From: Candidatus Lumbricidiphila eiseniae
Lineage (GTDB): Bacteria; Actinomycetota; Actinomycetes; Actinomycetales; Microbacteriaceae
NCBI GenBank assembly: GCA_002529645.1
Contig: NAEP01000039.1
Span: forward strand, 1 to 64,000
Length of the DNA: 64,000 bases
Direction of reading: 5' to 3'
The position numbers were made by a program, and so were the translations under genes. Each line of letters opens with the position of its first letter. Position 1 is the first letter of the stretch. The notes under the pieces were generated by a model. That model saw only the letters and a list, made by a program, of their open reading frames with translations. It made no database searches and was not told the origin of the DNA. Shown here piece after piece: positions 24,359-34,750 of this stretch.

Positions 24359-26565
24359 CAGATCACTCGACACCCACTCCCGACATGTTCGCGGATCTCG
24401 TTGCAATCTCAGGCGATGAGGTTGTCAGCCACTCGTTTGTGCGAGACATCCCGCTGCGTGATGGCCGAGTGCTAGCGCTCGTGACGCTCGATAACGGCCG
24501 TGACCACACTCGCCCGAATACGCTCGGCCCGCGCACACTGCTCGAGTACGCGGCGACCCTTAACGCGCTGCGTGAGCGTGCCAGAGCGGGTGAGATACAC
24601 GGTGTCGCGATCACGGGTAAGCCCTACATTCTTGCCGCGGGTGCTGATCTCTCCCGGATCGATGCGATCACCGATCCCGCGCTCGCCCTGTTGCTCGGGC
24701 GGCTTGGACACTATGCGCTGGGTAGCCTGGCAGAGGTGGGCGTGCCATCCTTTGCCTTCATCAATGGCCTCGCGCTGGGAGGCGGGCTGGAGATTGCGTT
24801 GCACGCCGACTACCGCACGGTCTCGAGCGCAGCGCAGGGAATCGGGCTACCGGAGGTGTTCCTCGGGCTTGTTCCCGGCTGGGGTGGCGCGTATCTGGCA
24901 CCCCAGATTATCGGAATCGAACGAGCCCTCACCCTCGTTCTAGAAAACCCATTGAAACAGAATCGGGTGCTGAACGGCCCGGCCGCACACGAACTCGGAC
25001 TTGCCGACACCCTCATCCCCTCGGCCCGATTCTTGGAGGATTCGATCACGTGGGCGGGGGAGGTCATCGCGGGGCGGCTCACGGTGCGGCGACCGCACAA
25101 GCCGGGTCGAGTGGAGCGGCTGCTCAAGTGGGAAGCCGCTGTGAACATTGCCACAAAGCGAGTGCGCCGCTCACTCGGTACCGCACCGCAGGCACCCTAT
25201 GCCGCGCTCGAACTACTGCGTGCGGCAAAACGAAGCAACCGTGCGCAGGCTTTTGATCGAGAGGATGCCGTGCTCGCGAAGCTCATCGGAGGCGATCAGT
25301 TCCGGGCATCCCTCTACGCGTTCAATCTTGTGCAAAGACGCGCCAAGAAAGCGGCGGGGGCACCGGATGCCTCGATCGCGAAGCCGGTCACCATGGTTGG
25401 CGTACTCGGTGCCGGGTATATGGCGCGGCAACTCGCGCTGTTGTTTCTTCGACAGCTGAAGGTGCCGGTGCTGATTACCGATGTGGATGCCGCGAAGGTC
25501 GCAGCCGCAATTGCGTACATCCGCACGGAAATCAGCACCCTGTTGACCAAGGGGAGGATCACGGCGGATGACGCAAACCGGCTGAACGGGCTCATCCACG
25601 GCACCGACTCGCTCACGGACTTCGCACTGTGCGACTGGGTCATTGAGGCGGTGTTCGAAGACCTTACGGTGAAGCAGAACCTGTTTGCTGACCTCGAGCC
25701 ACACCTCGACCCGACGGCGGTGCTCGCGACGAACACCTCCTCGCTGCTTGTGTCAGACATCGGTGCAAAGCTGCAGCATCCGGAACGGCTCGTCGGGTTC
25801 CATTTTTTCACACCCGTCGCGGTGATGCCGCTGGTTGAGGTTGTCGCAACGGCAGTGTGCGACGAGGCATCCCTGGCAACCGCCTTTGTCGTTGCACGGA
25901 AACTCAAGAAAAACGCAGTGCGCACGGCGGATGCCACCGGCTTCGCCGTCAACAGGCTGCTCGCGGTGCTGCTCGGTGAGTCGCTGCGCGCCGTTGACGG
26001 GGGGAGCACGTTTGCACAGGTGGACCAGGCGCTCGCCCCGCTCGGCCTGCCAATGCCACCGTCAACGCTGCTTGATCTCATCGGCCTCCGGGTCGGCGCA
26101 CACGTGCTTGATATTCATTACGCCGCGTTTGGTGATCGGTTTTACACGAGCGATACTCTGCACCGGCTTGCCGATCACGGCCTCCTTCTCGACAAAAACG
26201 AACGGGGGGACATCGTCGGCTTTAACGCCGGGGCGGTGAAAATCGCCGCGCAGGCAGTGGCGCAGCGCGGCGATGCTGGTGCGCGCGGGCGCTCGCGAGG
26301 AAAAATCAGGGCACAACTGACAGGCACTCTGGGCTCTGCCCCGGACATCCTCACTTCACTGCAGGATGCCCTCGCACGCGAGGTAAAGACGATGCTCGAG
26401 GAGGGTGTTGTCGCTGCGGCGGAGGATATTGACCTGTGCCTCGTACTCGGTGCCGGATTCCCGTTCCACCTGGGTGGGATAACGCCCTATCTTGACCGGG
26501 TTGGAGCATCGGAAAGAGTGTTCGGTGACGCCTTCCACCACCCGCCGGTGCGCGGGATAGTGTAG
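24355..26565 (+). CDS. fadB: Fatty acid oxidation enzyme: enoyl-CoA hydratase / 3-hydroxyacyl-CoA dehydrogenase
   Basis: A 736-residue bifunctional enzyme. The N-terminal crotonase domain shows AITGKPYILAAGADLSRI and FINGLALGGGLEIALHADYR (oxyanion hole). The NAD-binding dehydrogenase domain starts at GVLGAGYMARQLALLF (G-x-G-x-x), with LATNTSSLLVSDI and the HFFTPV catalytic His. It hydrates enoyl-CoA and oxidises the hydroxyacyl product for the thiolase. The start is ATG at 24355 in an ATGA overlap; a GTG at 24172 would read through the thiolase gene and is not used. Confidence 0.93.
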   Translation: MTDHSTPTPDMFADLVAISGDEVVSHSFVRDIPLRDGRVLALVTLDNGRDHTRPNTLGPRTLLEYAATLNALRERARAGEIHGVAITGKPYILAAGADLSRIDAITDPALALLLGRLGHYALGSLAEVGVPSFAFINGLALGGGLEIALHADYRTVSSAAQGIGLPEVFLGLVPGWGGAYLAPQIIGIERALTLVLENPLKQNRVLNGPAAHELGLADTLIPSARFLEDSITWAGEVIAGRLTVRRPHKPGRVERLLKWEAAVNIATKRVRRSLGTAPQAPYAALELLRAAKRSNRAQAFDREDAVLAKLIGGDQFRASLYAFNLVQRRAKKAAGAPDASIAKPVTMVGVLGAGYMARQLALLFLRQLKVPVLITDVDAAKVAAAIAYIRTEISTLLTKGRITADDANRLNGLIHGTDSLTDFALCDWVIEAVFEDLTVKQNLFADLEPHLDPTAVLATNTSSLLVSDIGAKLQHPERLVGFHFFTPVAVMPLVEVVATAVCDEASLATAFVVARKLKKNAVRTADATGFAVNRLLAVLLGESLRAVDGGSTFAQVDQALAPLGLPMPPSTLLDLIGLRVGAHVLDIHYAAFGDRFYTSDTLHRLADHGLLLDKNERGDIVGFNAGAVKIAAQAVAQRGDAGARGRSRGKIRAQLTGTLGSAPDILTSLQDALAREVKTMLEEGVVAAAEDIDLCLVLGAGFPFHLGGITPYLDRVGASERVFGDAFHHPPVRGIV

Positions 26566-26588
26566 TTCGCTTATCGGCAGCATTCACG

Positions 26589-26753
26589 GTGTCGGGTGAG
26601 CAAACCTGCCTGCTGTCACTGCGCAATACACTCGGCATCGTCGGAATGGTGCTCGGGTGCACGGTGTTCATGGGATCTACCGTCGCTATCGTCGCCTCGG
26701 TGGGGTACCTCATCGCCCCGCGTGCCTGGCGACGCAGACTACCCCCGCGATAA
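26589..26753 (+). CDS. Small membrane protein, 54 aa
   Basis: A short frame from GTG at 26589 to TAA at 26753 encodes MSGEQTCLLSLRN, one strong membrane segment (GIVGMVLGCTVFMGSTVAIV), and a positively charged tail (APRAWRRRLPPR). That layout, with a cytoplasmic basic end, is typical of real single-pass proteins. It fills the gap between fadB and the convergent dxs, ending 5 bp from the dxs stop. No ribosome site is obvious, and I recognise no family. Confidence 0.45.
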   Translation: MSGEQTCLLSLRNTLGIVGMVLGCTVFMGSTVAIVASVGYLIAPRAWRRRLPPR

Positions 26754-26757
26754 CTCC

Positions 26758-28707
26758 TCACCGAATACGGTGCGGTCCCGTCTTCACATCGAGTTGGGCC
26801 ACCACATCCCCGCCAGCGCCACGCGCGTACGGTACCTTCGTTCCGACTACCATGCCCACCACATCGTGCGTAATGTGCTGCGCCGTGAGACCGTAGCGTT
26901 CCAGGATGTCGCCACGGCTACCGTGATCAAGGAAAGTGTCGGGCAACCCCATTTCGGTCACCGCGATGTCAATACCCGCTTCCCGCAAATCCTGCCGGAT
27001 GCGGGTTCCAATCCCGCCCACCCGAATGCCGTCCTCAATGGACACCACGAGCCGGAAATCGCCCGCCATCTTGATAATGCTGCGCGGTACGGGCACAACC
27101 CACCGTGGGTCAACCACGGTTGCCCTGATCCCCTGCGCTGACAGGCGGTTCGCGACATCCAGTGCAATGCCCGTGGTCGCCCCGATTGCGACAATGAGAA
27201 CATCTGTGCGGTCGCCCTCACAGAGCACATCGACTCCGTCCTCGGTGCGATACACCGCCGGATACTCCACCCCCACCGTTCCCTTTGGAAACCGCAGCAC
27301 GGTCGGGGCATCGTCCACCGCCACCGCCTCGGCGAGTTCCTCTGCGAGTCGGGATGAGTCGCGTGGAGCCGCGATCCGGATGCCCGGCACCACCTGCAAA
27401 ATCGCCAAGTCCCAGACTCCGTGATGGCTCGGCCCGTCCGGCCCGGTCACTCCCGCGCGATCAAGCACGAAGGTGACGCCGGCCCGGTGCAACGCGACAT
27501 CCATGAGCACCTGATCGAACGCCCGATTGATGAATGTCGCGTAGAGAGCCACAACCGGGTGAAGACCACCAAACGCCAACCCAGCAGCCGAGGCCACAGC
27601 GTGCTGTTCGGCAATGCCCACGTCAAACACCCGCTCTGGGAAGCGCTCGGCCAGACGGTGTAAACCGGTGGGGCGAAGCATTGCGGCGGTAATGCCGACA
27701 ATCCGGTTGTTGCATTCGGCGAGGGTGACAAGCTCATCCGCAAAAACGGACGTCCACGATGCACCCGTCGCCGACTCCATTGATTCACCGGTTTCGGGGT
27801 CAATCTGCCCCACCGCGTGGAACTGGTCGGCCACATCATTGCGGGCAGGATCGTACCCGCGACCTTTCTCGGTAATAACGTGCACGATGACGGGAGCTCC
27901 GAAGTCTCGGGCCTGTGTGAGAACCTCCTCCACGGCACCGATATCGTGCCCGTTGATCGGACCCAGGTATTTAATATCGAGATTGGAGTACAGCTGCTCA
28001 ACGCCCGCGACCCGCGACAAAAACCCGTGCAGACCACCCCGCACGCCCCGATACATCGCTCGTCCCGCTGGCCCTAACTTATTGAACACCCGCTCGCTCA
28101 AGAATCGAAGGTCGCTGTATTTTCGCTTGGTGCGCAGACTGTCGAGGAACCGAGCGATACCACCAATGGTCGGTGCGTAAGAGCGACCATTATCGTTGAC
28201 AATAATGATGAGCTTTCGGGTGTTGTCATCGGAGATATTGTTGAGTGCTTCCCACGTCATTCCGCCGGTGAGCGCCCCGTCTCCCACCACCGCAACAACA
28301 CAGCGGTCCCTCTGACCTGTCATATCGAACGCTTTCGAGATGCCGTCTGCCCAGGACAACGAACTAGAGGCGTGCGAGCTCTCCACAATGTCGTGCACGG
28401 ACTCTGAGCGCTGCGGGTATCCCGCGATCCCACCGGTCTGCCGGAGCGTGGAAAGGTCTTGCCGCCCCGTGAGCAGCTTGTGCACGTAGGACTGATGGCC
28501 CGTGTCGAACACCATTGCATCGCGCGGGGAGCGGAAGATCCGGTGCATCCCGAGGGTTAGTTCAACGACACCAAGATTCGGCCCGAGGTGTCCCCCGGTC
28601 TTTGAGACGGATGCCACGAGGTGGGCGCGAATCTCACGGGCGAGGTCATTCATCTGAGCGATGCTCAGCTCATCCAGGTCGCGAGGGCCGTGAATGTGTT
28701 CTAACAC
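26758..28707 (-). CDS. dxs: 1-deoxy-D-xylulose-5-phosphate synthase
   Basis: A 649-residue thiamine diphosphate enzyme, first step of the MEP isoprenoid pathway (pyruvate plus glyceraldehyde 3-phosphate). Typical segments: SKTGGHLGPNLGVVELT, FDTGHQSYVHKLLTGR, the ThDP motif GDGALTGGMTWEALNN, and DRAGVTGPDGPSHHG. GTG at 28707 (LEHIHGPRDL) fits the family start and has GGAG 9 nt upstream; a TTG at 28722 is also possible. Confidence 0.95.
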   Translation of the reverse strand: MLEHIHGPRDLDELSIAQMNDLAREIRAHLVASVSKTGGHLGPNLGVVELTLGMHRIFRSPRDAMVFDTGHQSYVHKLLTGRQDLSTLRQTGGIAGYPQRSESVHDIVESSHASSSLSWADGISKAFDMTGQRDRCVVAVVGDGALTGGMTWEALNNISDDNTRKLIIIVNDNGRSYAPTIGGIARFLDSLRTKRKYSDLRFLSERVFNKLGPAGRAMYRGVRGGLHGFLSRVAGVEQLYSNLDIKYLGPINGHDIGAVEEVLTQARDFGAPVIVHVITEKGRGYDPARNDVADQFHAVGQIDPETGESMESATGASWTSVFADELVTLAECNNRIVGITAAMLRPTGLHRLAERFPERVFDVGIAEQHAVASAAGLAFGGLHPVVALYATFINRAFDQVLMDVALHRAGVTFVLDRAGVTGPDGPSHHGVWDLAILQVVPGIRIAAPRDSSRLAEELAEAVAVDDAPTVLRFPKGTVGVEYPAVYRTEDGVDVLCEGDRTDVLIVAIGATTGIALDVANRLSAQGIRATVVDPRWVVPVPRSIIKMAGDFRLVVSIEDGIRVGGIGTRIRQDLREAGIDIAVTEMGLPDTFLDHGSRGDILERYGLTAQHITHDVVGMVVGTKVPYARGAGGDVVAQLDVKTGPHRIR

Positions 28708-28820
28708 CCGACGAGACTCCAATCGCTTGCACCATGCGGACGACCGCGCTGCCCGGCCCCCGAGTCTACCGACAGTAGCAGCACAGTCGGCACGACGCCA
28801 ACGCCCACCGACAGTACTGT

Positions 28821-31505
28821 CTAAACAAGCGACCGCAGCACGTACTGCAGAATACCGCCATTGCGGTAGTACTCCGCTTCGCCGGGGGTATCGATCCGCA
28901 CAACTGCGTCGAACTCGACCGTTGCTTTTCCGTCTGATGAATGCTCGCTCGGCGCAGCAACCACACGCACTGTCTTCGGTGTGCGTCCCTCGTTCAATTC
29001 GGTGAGCCCTGTGATCGTCACGATCTCGGTGCCATCCAGCCCGAGCGAATCGGCCGACTCTCCCACCGGAAACTGCAGCGGCACAACACCCATCCCAATG
29101 AGATTTGACCGGTGAATCCGCTCAAAGCTCTCGGTAATAACAGCCTTCACCCCGAGCAGGCTTGTGCCCTTTGCCGCCCAGTCGCGCGACGATCCCGACC
29201 CGTATTCTTTCCCACCAAAAATCACCAACGGTATTCGGGCCGCACGGTAGTTCTCGGCCGCATCGTAGATGAATGCTTGCGGGGCATCCGGAGCGGTGAA
29301 ATCGCGTGTGTAACCGCCCTCAACGCCATCGAGCAACTGGTTTTTCAGCCGAATATTCGCAAACGTGCCACGAATCATCACCTCGTGGTTGCCGCGGCGT
29401 GAACCGTAGGAGTTAAAGTCGCTGCGTGCGACCCCGTGCTCGGTGAGGTACTTTCCGGCAGGAGTGTCGGCTTTGATCGATCCCGCGGGCGAAATGTGGT
29501 CGGTTGTGACCGAATCGCCGAGTTTCGCGAGCACCCGAGCACCCCGGATGTCGGTCACCGCCGCCGGCGTCATCGTCATGCCGTCGAAGTACGGAGGCTT
29601 GCGCACATACGTCGAGCTGTCGTCCCACTCAAAAATCGCACCGGTCGGGGTGGGAAGATTCCGCCACCGCTCGTCACCCTCGAACACGCTCGCGTACTGC
29701 TTCGTAAACATCGCCTCATCAATGGATGAATCGATCGTGGCTTGTACCTCCGCGGCATCCGGCCAAATATCGCGCAGATACACCGGGGCACCGTCGCTGC
29801 TGGTACCAAGCGAATCAGACTCGAAGTCGAAATCCATCGATCCCGCGAGCGCGTACGCAATGACCAACGGCGGGCTCGCGAGGTAGTTCATCTTCACATC
29901 GGGGTTGATTCGGCCCTCAAAGTTGCGATTACCCGACAGCACCGCGGTGACGGCAAGGTCATTCTGCTGCACCGCCGCCGACACTTCGTCAATGAGTGGG
30001 CCGGAGTTACCGATGCAGGTTGTGCAGCCGTAGCCGACGGTGTAGAAACCGAGCTGCTCAAGATCGTGAGTGAGGCCTGCCCGCTCGTAGTAGTCCGTGA
30101 CAACCTTCGACCCCGGCGCAAGGGTCGTCTTCACCCACGGCTTTGCGACGAGTCCCTTTTTTACGGCGTTGCGTGCGAGCAGGCCAGCCGCGAGCATGAC
30201 CGAGGGGTTCGACGTGTTCGTGCACGAGGTGATCGCCGCAATAGTCACGGCACCGTGATCGAGCGTGTAGTTTTTCCCTCCCGCGGTCACCGCGGTCGGT
30301 TTGGATGACTCAGACGCGTAGGCGGTGAGGTCCTGCTCGAACCGGGCCTTTGCGTTTGCGAGCACCACGCGGTCCTGCGGGCGCTTCGGGCCCGCGATCG
30401 AGGGAACCACGGTGTCCAGCTCGAGTTCCAAGTATTCAGAGAAAACCGGTTCGCGGCTGGGGTCGTGCCACAGCCCCTGCAGCTTCGCGTATGCCTCGAC
30501 GAGAGCAAGCTGCGCAGTGCTCCGGCCGGTGAGGCGCAGGTAGTCGATGGTGACACTGTCGATCGGGAACATCGCGGCGGTAGACCCGAACTCCGGGCTC
30601 ATGTTACCGATCGTGGCCCGGTTGGCCAGCGGCACAGATGCGACACCCGATCCGTAGAACTCCACAAACTTGCCGACCACCCCGTGCTTGCGCAGCATAT
30701 CGGTGATCGTGAGCACCACATCGGTCGCGGTCACACCGGTGGGGATAGCTCCCGAGAGCTTGAACCCAACGACCTTCGGAATGAGCATCGACACCGGTTG
30801 CCCGAGCATCGCTGCCTCCGCCTCAATCCCGCCGACGCCCCACCCGAGCACGCCGAGCCCGTTCACCATGGTCGTGTGCGAATCGGTACCCACGCAGGTG
30901 TCGGGGTAGGCGCGGAGCACTCCGCCGACACGGCGATCGTAGATCACCTTGGCGAGGTGTTCGATATTGACCTGGTGCACGATGCCGGTGCCGGGCGGTA
31001 CAACCTTGAAGTCGTTAAACGCAGTCTGACCCCAGCGCAAGAACTGATAGCGCTCGCCGTTGCGCTCATATTCAATCTCGACATTGCGCTGAAGTGCGTT
31101 CTCGGTGCCGAAAAGGTCGGCGATAACCGAGTGGTCAATGACCATTTCCGCGGGCGAGAGTGGGTTGATCTTGGTCGGGTCACCGCCGAGCGCAGCCATT
31201 GCTTCGCGCATGGTTGCCAAATCCACTATGCACGGCACACCGGTGAAGTCCTGCATAACCACCCGCGCCGGAGTGAACTGGATCTCGGTGTCCGGTTCCG
31301 CCGTCGGCACCCAGGAGCCGAGCGCAGTGATCTGTGCTCTCGTGACATTCGCCCCATCCTCGGTTCGCAGCAGATTCTCCAGCAGTACTTTCAGACTGAA
31401 CGGTAGGTTGTCGTGGCCGGGAACGGAGTCGATCCGGAAAATCTCGTAGGCCGTGCCATCCACCTGCAGGATGTCTCGTGCTCCAAAGCTATTAACTGTC
31501 GACAC
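28821..31505 (-). CDS. acnA: Aconitate hydratase A
   Basis: An 894-residue aconitase that interconverts citrate and isocitrate in the TCA cycle. The [4Fe-4S] ligands are in [11 protein letters not shown] and [13 protein letters not shown]; the C-terminal swivel domain has [13 protein letters not shown] and [19 protein letters not shown] at 31505 follows GGGAG and begins the family-like [12 protein letters not shown]; the longer frame to 31556 has no support. Confidence 0.96.
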   Translation of the reverse strand: MSTVNSFGARDILQVDGTAYEIFRIDSVPGHDNLPFSLKVLLENLLRTEDGANVTRAQITALGSWVPTAEPDTEIQFTPARVVMQDFTGVPCIVDLATMREAMAALGGDPTKINPLSPAEMVIDHSVIADLFGTENALQRNVEIEYERNGERYQFLRWGQTAFNDFKVVPPGTGIVHQVNIEHLAKVIYDRRVGGVLRAYPDTCVGTDSHTTMVNGLGVLGWGVGGIEAEAAMLGQPVSMLIPKVVGFKLSGAIPTGVTATDVVLTITDMLRKHGVVGKFVEFYGSGVASVPLANRATIGNMSPEFGSTAAMFPIDSVTIDYLRLTGRSTAQLALVEAYAKLQGLWHDPSREPVFSEYLELELDTVVPSIAGPKRPQDRVVLANAKARFEQDLTAYASESSKPTAVTAGGKNYTLDHGAVTIAAITSCTNTSNPSVMLAAGLLARNAVKKGLVAKPWVKTTLAPGSKVVTDYYERAGLTHDLEQLGFYTVGYGCTTCIGNSGPLIDEVSAAVQQNDLAVTAVLSGNRNFEGRINPDVKMNYLASPPLVIAYALAGSMDFDFESDSLGTSSDGAPVYLRDIWPDAAEVQATIDSSIDEAMFTKQYASVFEGDERWRNLPTPTGAIFEWDDSSTYVRKPPYFDGMTMTPAAVTDIRGARVLAKLGDSVTTDHISPAGSIKADTPAGKYLTEHGVARSDFNSYGSRRGNHEVMIRGTFANIRLKNQLLDGVEGGYTRDFTAPDAPQAFIYDAAENYRAARIPLVIFGGKEYGSGSSRDWAAKGTSLLGVKAVITESFERIHRSNLIGMGVVPLQFPVGESADSLGLDGTEIVTITGLTELNEGRTPKTVRVVAAPSEHSSDGKATVEFDAVVRIDTPGEAEYYRNGGILQYVLRSLV

Positions 31506-31564
31506 CGTGTTTTCTCCCTGCTTTTCTGTGAAACTGGTTGCGCATACCGGCACCATCCACTAAT

Positions 31565-32353
31565 CTATCCGACCTGCTCCGGTACCTCAGACCGCCCTGC
31601 CCGAGGTCGCGGTGGATAGACCGCCCGAATAACCACCCAACTGAGCACAAGCATGAGTGCATACAGCGGCCACCCCATAATCAATCGCGTGATTCCAAGA
31701 CCGACGACATTATCGGCCAGATACATGGGCAGTTGCACGATAACCCGGAGCGCGAACATGGCTGCCCAGAGAACACTCAACCAGACAGCTGCCCGGAACC
31801 GCACTCGGTTGCGACGCCAGCCAGAAACATCATTCATGAGAAAACCGGCGATGATTCCCACAATCGGCCACCGCACGAGAACGGAAAGCAGAAACGCGAG
31901 CGCGTACCCGCCACTCGTGTAAAAACCCCACACGTAGTTGTCACGCGCGTTGCCCGTCCACATCGCGATGGCAGCCGAGAATGCGACCGCGATGAGCCCG
32001 CCGAAGGCCTGTGACGCGGGACTCTTAGAGACAAATCGGATGACTGTGAACACAACCGCAATTCCCAGTGAGGCAATAAGCGCGGGCCACAGCGCCGCCT
32101 GCGAACTCCAGCTGAACGCCACCGTGAGGGTGCTGAACGCTCCGAGAAAGATGAAACCGGGCAGAACTGTTTCCAGGATGCCGCGGACTCCACCGATCGC
32201 GGCAAGCACGCGTTGACCGGCCGGGATATCTTCGTTGGTGAGCGCTCCGAGGCTCGTGTTGCTGAGGGCAGCGGCCATCTGGGCACCGAAACTGGGGGTG
32301 CCCTGGTTCGGTTCTGGCGAGTCTGCCGAGGAGATAGGGTCCGGGGTGGTCAT
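31565..32353 (-). CDS. DUF3159 membrane protein
   Basis: A 262-residue integral membrane protein with about five to six helices (for example LPGFIFLGAFSTLTVAF, WPALIASLGIAVVFTVI, LAFLLSVLVRWPIVGIIAG). It matches the actinobacterial DUF3159 family by its VRWPIVGIIAGFLM segment and by its place after dut and DUF3710. Function is unknown. It is probably co-transcribed with dut and DUF3710, 53 bp after the latter. Confidence 0.85.
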   Translation of the reverse strand: MTTPDPISSADSPEPNQGTPSFGAQMAAALSNTSLGALTNEDIPAGQRVLAAIGGVRGILETVLPGFIFLGAFSTLTVAFSWSSQAALWPALIASLGIAVVFTVIRFVSKSPASQAFGGLIAVAFSAAIAMWTGNARDNYVWGFYTSGGYALAFLLSVLVRWPIVGIIAGFLMNDVSGWRRNRVRFRAAVWLSVLWAAMFALRVIVQLPMYLADNVVGLGITRLIMGWPLYALMLVLSWVVIRAVYPPRPRAGRSEVPEQVG

Positions 32354-32406
32354 CGTATTGTCACCGTTCGGTCGGGATCGTGAGATCGAGGCATCCTGCC
32401 GCGCTG

Positions 32407-33003
32407 TTACGACACGGACGGGGTGGTCGGCATCTGCAGTGGAATCAGATCACGCGGCGGCATGGGCGTCGAACCCCGCACCACAACAATCGAGCGAAAC
32501 AGGTCTTCGACCTTCGCGGATGCCTCGGCCTCGGCCACCGCGTCACCGGAGATCACTCCGCGCAGGAACCAGCGCGGGCCATCCACCCCAATGAAGCGAG
32601 CAGCCTGCGTGCGCTGAGGACCGTCAACCAGCGGAATCTGTGCGATGAGCTCGGGCCCGAACGGCCCTTCCTGTTCGGAGGTGGTACCGCCCTGCTGTGC
32701 GATCTGCTCGGTAATCTGCGTTCGAATCTCGTGCCAGAGGCCCGCGGATCGTGGCGCTGCAAACGGCTGCACCTGCAGTGTCGAGTTCGCGTAGTCCAAC
32801 CCGACCGCGACAACGCGTTGATTTTCTTCCTCAATCTCCAGCCGAATGTGCAATCCTTCCCGCGGCAGAAGCTTCAATCCGCCAAAATTGACATACGGGC
32901 GCACCGGGTTTGCTTCGGCCTCGTCGAACGGGCCGTTGGTGTCTCGGTCCTGGGGTGCCGACTTGGGTTGGTCGTCATCGACGAGTTCGTCAGTGTCACT
33001 CAC
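32407..33003 (-). CDS. DUF3710 family protein
   Basis: A 198-residue cytosolic protein with an acidic N-terminus followed by VNFGGLKLLPREGLHIRLEI and GPRWFLRGVISGDA, features of the actinobacterial DUF3710 family. Function unknown. GTG at 33003 overlaps the dut stop (GTGA), so it is translated with dut. Confidence 0.88.
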   Translation of the reverse strand: MSDTDELVDDDQPKSAPQDRDTNGPFDEAEANPVRPYVNFGGLKLLPREGLHIRLEIEEENQRVVAVGLDYANSTLQVQPFAAPRSAGLWHEIRTQITEQIAQQGGTTSEQEGPFGPELIAQIPLVDGPQRTQAARFIGVDGPRWFLRGVISGDAVAEAEASAKVEDLFRSIVVVRGSTPMPPRDLIPLQMPTTPSVS

Positions 33004-33473
33004 GCAATACCTCCTGTGGTGTGGGTGGGTGCAGCCTCTGCACCAAAACCGGTTGACCCAAATCCGCCCTCGCCACGGGCGCTGCCCGGGAGTCGTTCAA
33101 CCGGAACAAACCGAGCCCGGCTCACCGGCATGATGACAACCTGCGCGATCCGGTCACCGACCTCGATCGTGTACGCCTCGGTGGCATCGGTATTGAGCAG
33201 CGACACCCTGATTTCACCGCGGTACCCGGCATCCACCGTGCCCGGCGCGTTGACGAGGGTGATGCCGTGCTTGAACGCAAGACCCGAACGCGGCACAACA
33301 AAGGCGACATACCCGTCTGGCAGCGCAAGCGACACCCCGGTTCCCACCGTTGCACGCTGCCCGGCCGCGAGCACGACCCGCTCGGTCGCGTGCAAGTCGG
33401 CACCGGCATCGCCGGGGTGCGCGTACTCTGGGACACGGTCGGCGGTGATAAGAACCTCAGGCGAATCGGTCAC
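33000..33473 (-). CDS. dut: dUTP diphosphatase
   Basis: A 157-residue trimeric dUTPase that removes dUTP and supplies dUMP. Conserved motifs are all present: HPGDAGADLHA, VPRSGLAFKHGI, LVNAPGTVDAGYRGEI, GDRIAQVVI and the C-terminal GEGGFGSTGFG arm. GTG at 33473 is the family-like start (VTDSPEVLITAD); there is no ribosome site but a TACCCT sequence 9-14 nt upstream, consistent with a leaderless message. A longer frame to 34061 is a shadow over DUF3093. Confidence 0.94.
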   Translation of the reverse strand: MTDSPEVLITADRVPEYAHPGDAGADLHATERVVLAAGQRATVGTGVSLALPDGYVAFVVPRSGLAFKHGITLVNAPGTVDAGYRGEIRVSLLNTDATEAYTIEVGDRIAQVVIMPVSRARFVPVERLPGSARGEGGFGSTGFGAEAAPTHTTGGIA

Positions 33474-33512
33474 GGTTAGAGGGTAACCCAGAAAGTCTGG
33501 TCTGATAGACCC

Positions 33513-33980
33513 ATGCTCTCGTATCGTGAACGGCTGTCGCCGAGTCCGTGGATCGCCCTGCACTGCCTCCTGTTGTGCGCGGCCTGCACTCTCGTATTCG
33601 CCCCCATAAATTTCACCGTCGGGATTGTGATCGGGATCGTGTGCGTGCTCGTGTTGGTCACGACAGTGTGGTTCACCGGGCCGATCATTGAGGTGCACAA
33701 CGGGGTACTGCGCGCGGGGCGTGGCACGATCGCACTCAGCGAGATCGGACCCGCCGAACCGCTGACCGGGCAACAGGCGCAGCGCGCGCTGCGCACAGAA
33801 CTGGATGTCCGTGCCTTCCTGGTCATTCGTGGCTGGGTCACATCGCTCGTGAAAGTGCCCATCACCGATGCTCGGGATACGACACCGTACTGGCTCGTCT
33901 CGACGCGGCATCCCGTGAAGCTTGCCGATGCGATCAACCAGGCCGCAAGTAGCAGCGCTGCCGGTGGCACGGAGACCTAA
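33513..33980 (+). CDS. DUF3093 membrane protein
   Basis: A 155-residue protein with two adjoining N-terminal helices (IALHCLLLCAACTLVFAPI, VGIVIGIVCVLVLVTTVWF) and a soluble domain with the family-typical VLRAGRGTIALSEIG, RGWVTSLVKV and PYWLVSTRHPVKLADAI. It matches actinobacterial DUF3093, usually found divergent from dut as here (39 bp apart). Function unknown. Confidence 0.88.
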   Translation: MLSYRERLSPSPWIALHCLLLCAACTLVFAPINFTVGIVIGIVCVLVLVTTVWFTGPIIEVHNGVLRAGRGTIALSEIGPAEPLTGQQAQRALRTELDVRAFLVIRGWVTSLVKVPITDARDTTPYWLVSTRHPVKLADAINQAASSSAAGGTET

Positions 33981-34067
33981 ACACACCGAGGCGCGGCGCG
34001 GGGCAGCACAGAGGCGCTTACGGCACCGATACGCGGAGCACGGGCAACACCGGCGGAACACTGACCG

Positions 34068-34361
34068 CTAGACAGAACATTCCGAGCACACCGGGCCGAG
34101 CTTGGCCTCGTGGTCCAGCTGCGAGCGGTGCTTGACGAGGAAACAGTTCACACAGGTGAACTCATCGGCCTGCGGTGGGAGCACCACGACCTCGAGTTCA
34201 ACGTCAAACAGGTCAGCTCCGGTGAGATCAAACCCGCCGGGATTATCCGCATCATCGACGTCCACCACGCCTGAAAGGGTGTCGGGTACGCGTTCCTTGA
34301 GTGCCTCAATTGACTCGGTGTCGTCATCGGTCTTTCGCGGGGCATCGTAGTCGGTTGCCAT
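34068..34361 (-). CDS. DUF4193 zinc-ribbon protein
   Basis: A 97-residue acidic protein, starting MATDYDAPRKTDDD at ATG 34361 behind GAGGAG. The end has two Cys pairs (FTCVNCFLVKHRSQ...GPVCSEC) that form a zinc ribbon. This is the DUF4193 family, conserved in Actinobacteria between DUF3093 and sepH; function unknown. Confidence 0.92.
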   Translation of the reverse strand: MATDYDAPRKTDDDTESIEALKERVPDTLSGVVDVDDADNPGGFDLTGADLFDVELEVVVLPPQADEFTCVNCFLVKHRSQLDHEAKLGPVCSECSV

Positions 34362-34750
34362 TGAATAGTCTCTCCTCGGTGCCGAGATTCGGCGGCGATA
34401 GTCTGCATGAAAAATGTTCAGTACGCAAACCATCCACGCGGTGCGCGCTTAACCGCATTCCGTGCAAGCTGCAGATCAGCCCCTCACGCGACGCGAGTGC
34501 GTCGGATCCGGGCGCGACGAGTCGACCGTCACGGATCAGCCCATCGTGCGACGAGAGTACACCGCTACCGCGCTGAATGGGTACTGAAATTACTCTGAAC
34601 GTACGCCGACGCCGCCCTAAAGTTGTGTCGCGCCCAGCGTATTCCCACCGTCAATACCCCGAACTTGCGCCGCGCCCAGCGTATTCCCACCGAGAGCGGC
34701 GGTGACGTGGCATCCTAGCCGGAGAGAAAAGCGCGGAGAGGCTTGCCGTC
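34362..34750. repeat. Intergenic stretch with short direct repeats
   Basis: No gene is seen in 389 bases. A 22-bp direct repeat (CGCGCCCAGCGTATTCCCAC plus CG) occurs at 34629-34650 and 34671-34692. An imperfect repeat starting GATCAGCCC also occurs near 34471 and 34535. The region should carry the promoters of DUF4193 and sepH. Confidence 0.7.

Noticed and set aside
33474-34061. Longer dUTPase frame (353 residues)
   Set aside because: The extension is antisense to DUF3093; the family starts at VTDSPEVL.
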